64,000 nucleotides of DNA from Flaveria trinervia (Eukaryota > Streptophyta > Magnoliopsida > Asterales > Asteraceae), in the NCBI GenBank assembly GCA_025506515.1, contig CM046443.1, positions 93,461,849-93,525,848 of the forward strand, in the 5' to 3' direction. Both the position numbers and the translations under genes were made by a program. Below, one piece after another: positions 57,403-64,000 of the stretch. The notes under the pieces were generated by a model. It was not told where the DNA came from, made no database searches, and saw nothing but the letters and a program-made list of their open reading frames with translations. How positions within the stretch are numbered: position 1 is the first letter of the stretch; each line of letters opens with the position of its first letter.

Positions 57403-57664
57403 GCCCTAATTACAGTGGCCAATTATGTTAGCCGCTTACTTTCTCTTCACCCCCAAGCATTACTATCTGACTACATCAGTATTTAAATCTACAAACAACA
57501 CATAACCATCCTGCGCAATAAACAGGGGTAACTTACGAAATACCTGATGGCACGCAGCTACTGAAACATTGGCATCCCATTCCCTTTTCATCCCATTCTC
57601 AGTTTAAGTAAGGTTTATTTTGAAAATTTTACCATTTACTTAAACTTTGTCTCTGATACCAACT
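57403..57664 (-). other. G2 gag leader (distal part) with primer binding site
   Basis: Continues the leader interrupted at 45076 and matches G1 34504-34780. The tRNA-Met site (TGGTATCAGAGA, last base changed) is at 57661-57650 on the minus strand. Confidence 0.85.
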
Positions 57665-59734
57665 TGTAAGGCCACGTTCACGGGAAGCCTACAGTTGGTA
57701 ATTCATCGTAAAACATATATAATTACATATAACTTCCATAAAACATCGCAGCGGAAATGACAAAAATAGACATCCATTTCATTATAAAAGCTTTTGCAAA
57801 AATACATTATCCAATTACAAAACCAAAGTTGCATTACATCACAAAGCATTATAAACATGGATGCCATCCCAAAAGAGCTGAGTAGCCGCCTCGTGCCATC
57901 CTCAGCAACATTACTGCCAACTGGAAACACACAAAGTCAGCGTTGCTGAGGTGAGTTCTAGTTTTATAAATAAAACATACTTTTCTCTTGTTAAAACCAT
58001 ATTATGTTCATGCGATCATACATCATACATATACAGAAACACATTATTATCTTCATCATCAATACGTTAACTTTCATTCTTTCATACATTCTTGCTTTCA
58101 CCGTTCGTTCATACTTCAGTGACATGTACATTACCCGAACATTGTGCACGAAGCGGGTAACTGGGCCTGAGGTATTCGTAGACCTCGGACATTGGGCATG
58201 GAGCTAACTCCAGTACCTAGGCCAAGTACATTCACCATTTATCTTTTCTCTTCCATTCCGGATCAATGCCATATGCTATACCCCGAACATTATGCACGAA
58301 GCGGTAACTGAGCCTGAGGTCTTTCATGGACCTCGAACATTATACACTAAGCTGACTCTAGAACCTAGGGCAAGCGGCAAGGATCCTATTCATACGGTCA
58401 ATCACAAAGATTGGACCCCAGTGTGCATCCTTCGGGGTAGCTAACCCACACACCGTTGAGCTAACACCTTCATCAGGTGTGCACCTCCATACATTTGCTT
58501 GCAAGCCTTCTTACATTCATTCGTTCATTAATGCATGCATTCATTCATCATGTTCCTCTTTCATTATCTTTCACTTTACGTTACTTAATACTTTCGGTCA
58601 TTCATTAACATAACACGTAAATCCACGGAAAGATAAACATACGTCATAATAAAGAACATAACATACAGTCATCACATCATACAGGGCAACATCATACATA
58701 TATAATATGAATAATCATGAAACATCATCATCATCATGCCCAACATGCTCTCTTAGGCCTCAATCGTCATCTTGCATGCTCTTATGGGAACCTTTACGTC
58801 AAAACTTACATTTGCACTTTCCCCCGAAAGTCAGAAGTTAAACTACACTTCTCCTCAGGTGCAACAGCCCTATTCAGGCGTATGGACACCCTTTGGTCGC
58901 ATGGCCTCCATGTGACTGAGCATCATGCAAATGAACTAATGAGGATGAACACTAATGCGAATGAACACCCAATCGTGCGAATGGACTAATGCGGATGGAC
59001 CTCATGCAAATGGAACTAATGCGGATGAGAACTTATGCGATTGGACCCTCAGTCGCATGACTCCCCATGAGACTAGCCCCAATCATACGAATGGACTCTC
59101 ATTCATACGAATGGACCCCAATTGCTCCTCATTCGGCCGTATGGCCTCCAGTCGGTCGCCTAGCCCTTGCTGATGCAGAATGCAGTTCATCCCGAACCCA
59201 ATCTGCCATTTTCGACCTCCAAGCTCATCCAAACTCATTCTAAGCCCAAATCAACATCCTAAACCTTAGGAATGCATACCATAACACCATTCAAGCACAC
59301 ACAAGCTCACAAACAAGGCTCAAGCGCATCATACACACACATACACATACACAAACGGGTCAAACATACACACACTCAAAAACCCAATTGTCAGATGTGT
59401 TCCAGCCCCAAATCATTCAAAAACGTGTAAAAGAGGGGTCCTAGAACTCACACAAACGACCATGACGAGAAGAGCTTCGATTTGACTCACTTCTCAACGA
59501 TTTTGGCTACTCGAAACCAAACCGAACCAACACTTCTTCCTCTTTTCTTCCTTTCTCTCTTCTCCTATATTTTTCTGGCTAAAATGTGAGTGTGTGGGGA
59601 GAGTATGGATGCCCTCTCCCTAAAAATATCACCACATTTCCACTTCCCTTGTTAGCGAGTTGGTCCCTCGACTTTGGACTTTATTTATTTTCTTTCTTCG
59701 TCGACCTCAAAATAGATAAATAACCGGTGTTACA
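57665..59734 (-). repeat. G2 5' LTR
   Basis: About 2.07 kb partner of 38351-40378. It has the same tandem hairpin-bearing units (about 58127-58220 and 58281-58372) and the same GCGAATG/GCGGATG word array (58880-59130). Confidence 0.9.
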
Positions 59735-59940
59735 AATGACCCACTACTGCCAATAACCAATAACATCCAAAAAGCTCGTTGTAAAAAATAAAATAAAATA
59801 AAAGCAAACAAAAAGTAAGTATAAAAATGTTAAATTGTGTAGACGGAATGTAAAACAATAAGTAGGTCGATCTAGAATCAGCGCATTGCGAAGGAGCCGT
59901 TAAATGGGGAAAAATGAACTTGAAAACATTGAACCACACA
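59735..59940 (+). repeat. 205-bp direct repeat, right copy
   Basis: Starts at the G2 LTR edge with AATGACCCACTACTGCC and runs to about 59935. It differs from 38142-38350 by scattered substitutions and short indels. Confidence 0.85.
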
Positions 59941-60371
59941 CGCACGCTGCGATGTGTTAACTCGTAAATTTTATACGGAAACGTAAAAGGAAAAATATGA
60001 AAAAACATAAAAATTAATAGAAGACAAAAGTTGAAAGTAAAAAAGTATTAGGATTCAATTGTAAAATATGTAAAAGTTTTTATTAAAATAAAATGGTTAA
60101 AGATTAAAAAACAAAAGATGAGTACAACCTCACTAAACACAATATACAACCCATGATGCATGACTAACTTGATAATTAGTATATATTAAATAAGGTCAGA
60201 CATTTGGATATTATTACTTTTATTGTTGGTTATTAAAACTTTAGAATTGTTATCTTTTATTACTTATGTTTGAACATTATGGTCTTTTTTATTTTACAAC
60301 AATTATGTTGCCAAACTTTCATAAGTATATTAATAAACTTTTATTTTGTTCTTTAAAAACAATATGTACAA
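59941..60371. other. AT-rich non-coding stretch, CACTA internal
   Basis: No ORF or repeat recognised. It probably belongs to the CACTA transposon or a Helitron within it. Confidence 0.35.
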
Positions 60372-60640
60372 ATGGAAATAGAGGTAGATGAGTCACCCAT
60401 AAATGAGGTGGAATGTTTAGAACTCGCCTTAGGATAAAGGCGTGGTCACACGAGAGGTTGGTCGAAAGGTAAGAAACATCTCTCGTTATAAAGCATCAAA
60501 CGAGTCGTCTTCACAACGTGATGAGGAAATTGATGCACTTACGCAAAAAGTACGGGAACTCCATGAATGGAATGAATTTTAAAGAAGGAAATCAAAACCT
60601 GATAGCGATGAATATGATCACGATGACGATAATTAAATAG
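60372..60640 (+). pseudogene. CACTA (En/Spm) transposase relic, C-terminal exon
   Basis: Encodes a C-terminal pattern typical of plant Ptta/En/Spm transposases: RGHTRGWSKGKKH, then SRYKASNESSSQRDEEIDAL, TQKVRELHEW and an acidic PDSDEYDHDDDN end. In-frame stops and a frameshift inside SKGKKHLSRYK show decay. It sits 0.45 kb before a CACTA-type terminus, the expected place. Confidence 0.6.
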
Positions 60641-60839
60641 TTAATTTATATGATTTGTAAAAACTTAAATGATGTTTACGTTAGTAGTTTTGTTTGTATA
60701 TAACTCAAATCATATCAACTTTCTTTTAGGTATTCATAATATTAGCTCTCTTTTTAGTATATACATTTGTTTTCAAAATTTGTAATATTATAAAAAATCT
60801 GGATCATATAAAAAAAATAAAATATACAAAATAAATGAG

Positions 60840-61095
60840 TTGGTCTATGGCAAAGACGTTGCCATAGGGTTGTCCTAATTTATTTTATTTTAATTTTTTA
60901 TTAAAATAATTATAAATATGTAGGACCTGTGGCGAGGATATGTTGTCGGGATAGACCTTTGTGGCGTCTGCAATTTTGGCGATGACAATAATGGGCTATA
61001 GCGACAAGGTTGTGGAAACATGGGCCATGGCGACGACAAGTGCACCATATCGGGACAACAAATGTCGTCGCCGCCATAGCCTCGTTTTCATAGTG
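60840..61095 (+). mobile_element. CACTA transposon right end with subterminal repeats
   Basis: Ends CGTTTTCATAGTG at 61095, which on the minus strand is CACTATGAAAACG, a standard CACTA terminal inverted repeat start. The preceding 250 bp hold GC-rich words in both orientations (GGCGACGACA, GTCGTCGCC, CTATAGCGAC, GTTGCCATAG), the subterminal binding-site pattern of these elements. The left terminus was not found. Confidence 0.65.
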
Positions 61096-61189
61096 ATATA
61101 CGTACAATAGCTTGCTTTCGTATTCTAAAATATTTTTACTTCAATACTTTTCTAATCATTGTTGTGTTTATTTAGACTAGGGGTGAGTA

Positions 61190-61345
61190 GAAATCGAATA
61201 GTAACCGAAACCAAACCATTAACTGACATAACCAAACTAAAATCAACTGGAAACCGGCATAACCGAAAACTGATTTAACTAAATATTGGATATTGTTTCG
61301 GTTTTATACCCTTAGTAAACCGAATTAACCAAAACCAAACCGTAC
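61190..61345. repeat. ACCGAAACCAAACC-type degenerate repeat
   Basis: Imperfect repeats of AACCGAAA/AACCAAAC words, a pattern common in short plant repeats. No coding sequence. Confidence 0.5.
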
Positions 61346-61880
61346 CATTCATATTTTCATGTATAACCTTTATGTATGTATAGCTTTTATTTATTTATTT
61401 GTTTTTGAATGACAGATGTACGATCTTGATTCAAATGATATACGTTACATTAATTGGGCACACCTATCCGTTTCCCGGTTGGAACCGCACCTCCCAACCC
61501 CCTCAGGAGGAAATCCATTGCTGAGAAAACATATTGGCTTAAATCTGAGTATTTTGCTCAGAGTATACTTGAACTCATGACCTCCCAATCCAAATTAACC
61601 AAACCGAACCAAACCATTCATATTTTCATGTATATCCAACCTCTTTTTATGTATTTATAGCTTTTTTTATTTACTTTTGACCGAGAAATGTGCAACCATG
61701 TTTCGAAAGATAGATGTTATTTTAATCGGGTTCACCTATCCGTTTTCTAGTCAGGATCGCACCCCAATCTCTTAGGAGGAAATCTATTGTTAAAAAACCC
61801 ATTAGTTCAAGCCTGAAGATATATAGCTTTTATACCATATAAAATATAAAACAAGACGAAGGAGTTTGTGCATCCTACTA
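61345..61880 (+). repeat. Diverged tandem duplication, about 270 bp period
   Basis: Copy 1 about 61345-61612 and copy 2 about 61613-61880 share ATTCATATTTTCATGTAT, CACCTATCCGTTT and AGGAGGAAATC in order. Clearly diverged. Confidence 0.75.
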
Positions 61881-63350
61881 ACCTTTTCAAACTCACAAAA
61901 TTCTCCTATTTTCTCATTATATAAAACCAATTATAAAAATTCTTCAAACAGTAGCTTTATAAATCATATAGTTTTCGAAAAATAGGAGTTTTGAGTTGGA
62001 AGAGGTACCCATGCTCTGCTTACAAATGTGAATCTAACTGCTAAGGGTTTTCTTGAATGTGTATGGCAAAAGTAGGTTACAATAACATGTAATACATTGT
62101 TTTAATAAATTACTATTATATAGTTAACAATAAAAATTTATGTATTAAATATCGTGTATTATACGAATTAAATAAACTAATGTATTATAAATATTTGAAA
62201 ATTTTAAGTTAAAGAATTTGAAAATTTTTAGAAATCAGACATAAAAAACATTTGTCATCGTTATTTTTTTCTTTTTCTTAATATATTAACAAATATAATT
62301 TTACACTTGATTGCATTAAATAATACAATAGAAACTTTTAAGTAAAAAATAAAAAAATTAATAATTAATTATATAAAATTCATTTAGTTAATGTTATAAT
62401 TATTTGAGTAATAAGTAGTTAGGGCTTGGTTATCAGATCAAAGCTGATATTTATTAATTAATAGTTATTATAGTATTCATAATTAAATTTATAATAAATA
62501 CATTAAAATATTTTTAATTATATTCTTGTTATTTAAGAGGATAGAGAGACGGAAAACTAAATTATTAGATGATCTAAAATGACGATAAATACTTTAATTT
62601 ATTTTTATTTATTAGTATAGAGATATTAATACAGAGATGATATCATTGTCGAAAAAGGTTTACGTTTGATCAATAAACATTAAATAGAATTGAAATGGTA
62701 AAAGTTAAAATAAAAGTAGTACCCTTAATGAACCCATTATTCTTTCAGCTTACATTCACATCAACCTCAAAACCTCCATTACGATTCATACCAAGAACTG
62801 AATGATGAATTTTAAACACGAATACATGAATTGGTATGAGCTGATCTACGTCTTCGTTCATGAATATAGATCCCTTAATAAATTGATCAATTCAAAAGTT
62901 TTTTAAATATTTTTATTGTTTATAGGTAATGATATTAGCATCAATACTATTATAAAAATATCAACACCAGTGAAAAATCGCAAGACACAAAATAAATATA
63001 ATTATATAAACTAGACACAATAACTTGATGTAACAAACACGATTACCTGACATATATGATATAATAAAATAACACACGCCAAACCAATAAATTCTTTTAA
63101 AATTTTATATTAAATACCACTCTAATTATAACCATACCCTAATATTAATATTAAAAGTAGCACCATTATAATAATAATAATAACAGTAAAATTATAATAG
63201 AAGGCAAAATAAACAAAAGACATGTAATATAAATAAAAAAAACCTTAAAAAGTTTTTCATTTAACGTTTAACATATCAACAAAACATTGCATAGCTTTCA
63301 TTTCCAAATAAATTTTATTGATTTTGTTTAAACTAATTTCTAAGAAGTGC
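61881..63350. other. AT-rich intergenic DNA
   Basis: Very AT-rich, without ORFs or recognisable repeats apart from an (ATA)n run near 63168-63183. Likely upstream region of the host gene. Confidence 0.7.
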
Positions 63351-63590
63351 ACAATTATTTCCTTCATCGTTCAAACCCCTGATCCATCGTCTACTGCTTG
63401 AACAATAGAACCCTCTCGTCGCCCCCACATCATAATCATCTCAAATCCCTAATCACAACCCTTCACACGTTCATCAATCATCTCCATAATCGCACACCTG
63501 CACAGTTTCAAGTTCTCAACATCCAATTTCAAATTACAAATCCAATCGTTCACAAGAATCCTTAAACAAACCCCCCAAATCAACTTAACA
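63351..63590 (+). other. Probable 5' UTR of the Crooked-neck-like gene
   Basis: Base composition shifts from AT-rich to C-rich here (CCCTCTCGTCGCCCCCAC), as in many plant 5' UTRs. No TATA box was assigned with confidence. Confidence 0.45.
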
Positions 63591-64000
63591 ATGGCGAATC
63601 GTGAAGGAGACCCTTCATTAGGCTATCTAACCCGTAAAGAAACAGAGGTGAAGCTCCCCCGACCCACAAGGTCAAGAACAAAACCCCAGCTCCAATACAA
63701 ATCACCGCAGAGCAAATCCTACGAGAGGCAAGAGAGCGTCAAGAAGCTGAAATCCGACCACCGAAGCAGAAAATCACCGACCCAACAGAGCTCGCAGACT
63801 ACAGGCTCCGTAAGCGTAAGGAGTTCGAAGACCTGATTAGGAGGGTGAGGTGGAACAAGAGCGTGTGGGTGAAGTATGCCAAGTGGGAGGAGTCTCAAAA
63901 GGACTTTAATCGGGCTCGATCGGTGTGGGAACGAGCGCTTGATGTGGATTATAGAGATCATACAATGTGGCTCAAGTATGCTGATGTTGAGATGAAGAAT
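63591..64000 (+). CDS. CRNKL1: Crooked-neck-like splicing factor, 5' part, apparent frameshift
   Basis: ATG at 63591 in good context (AACAATGGCG). It opens GDPSLGYLTRKETEVKLPRPTR, the conserved N-terminus of Crooked-neck/CLF1 proteins, a HAT-repeat scaffold of the spliceosomal NineTeen complex in the nucleus. After codon 27 (63671) the conserved reading moves to another frame for 110 uninterrupted codons to the window end: KNKTPAPIQITAEQILREA, ADYRLRKRKEFEDLIRR, then the first HAT repeat (VWVKYAKWEESQ, RARSVWERAL) and the start of the second (MWLKYADVEMKN). One base appears missing at 63671-63672. Because the rest is well conserved, an assembly error or very recent mutation is likelier than an old pseudogene. 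The 3' end is outside the window. Confidence 0.88.

Larger units (their letters stand above)
38351..59734 (-). mobile_element. G2: Ty3 chromovirus split by C4
   Basis: LTRs 38351-40378 and 57665-59734 flank a minus-strand gag-PR-RT-RH-IN-chromodomain polyprotein (44997-40400). C4 (45077-57402) sits in the gag leader. Without C4 the element is about 9.1 kb. No 5-bp target duplication is visible (CAACT left, AATGA right). Instead about 205 bp of direct repeat abuts both ends. Confidence 0.9.

Noticed and set aside
60901..61107. Minus-strand 65-residue ORF in the CACTA end
   Set aside because: It overlaps subterminal repeats and the terminal inverted repeat; frame is accidental.
1..64000. Organelle DNA insertions, rRNA genes or tRNA genes
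   Set aside because: None recognised on either strand by eye; a database search would be needed to exclude small ones.

Overview
This is 64 kb of nuclear DNA from a flowering plant, almost certainly a dicot. The TE protein styles, especially the ORF downstream of Sirevirus pol, fit an asterid and perhaps Asteraceae, but the sequence alone does not settle the species. Nearly everything left of about 61.1 kb is transposable element. The only host gene is at the right edge: the start of a Crooked-neck-like (CRNKL1/CLF1-type) splicing factor at 63591, which runs off the window and carries an apparent one-base frameshift.

Layout. C1 (1-7453, minus) is a 5'-truncated Ty1/copia element of Sirevirus type: partial 3' LTR, a long extra ORF, and RT-RNase H. 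It joins abruptly to G1 (7455-36791, minus), a Ty3 chromovirus whose left LTR is truncated. G1 is split at 8265-30063 by C2, a plus-strand Sirevirus with LTRs of 738-739 bp and a TCTTT target duplication. C2 is itself split at 14252-22173 by C3, another copia element with LTRs of 949-967 bp and a CTTCT duplication. To the right lie the relics of a CACTA (En/Spm) transposon (about 36.8-38.1 kb and 59.9-61.1 kb), split by a second chromovirus G2 (38351-59734, minus). G2 is split in its gag leader by C4 (45077-57402, plus), a nearly full-length Sirevirus related to C1. Two three-layer nests are therefore visible: C3 in C2 in G1, and C4 in G2 in CACTA. From 61.1 to 63.6 kb is AT-rich intergenic DNA.

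How the parts work. The three Sireviruses (C1, C2, C4) share gag, protease, integrase, RT and RNase H, then a 0.5-2.7 kb spacer, then a 3-4 kb third ORF in the position where env-like genes sit. The most interesting feature is the spacer. In all three elements it carries an array of a family-specific short palindrome, then a TATA box, then a leader to the third ORF. The same palindrome is arrayed in that element's own LTR. In C2 the sequence just upstream of the TATA box looks homologous to the LTR promoter, and a consensus-quality intron lies before the ORF. I infer a second, LTR-like internal promoter that drives the third ORF separately. The C2 spacer also holds five tandem hairpins whose stems covary.

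None of the elements looks fully intact: stops and one-base indels are common, so most coding regions are given as pseudogenes. Some indels may be assembly errors, since the host gene shows one too.
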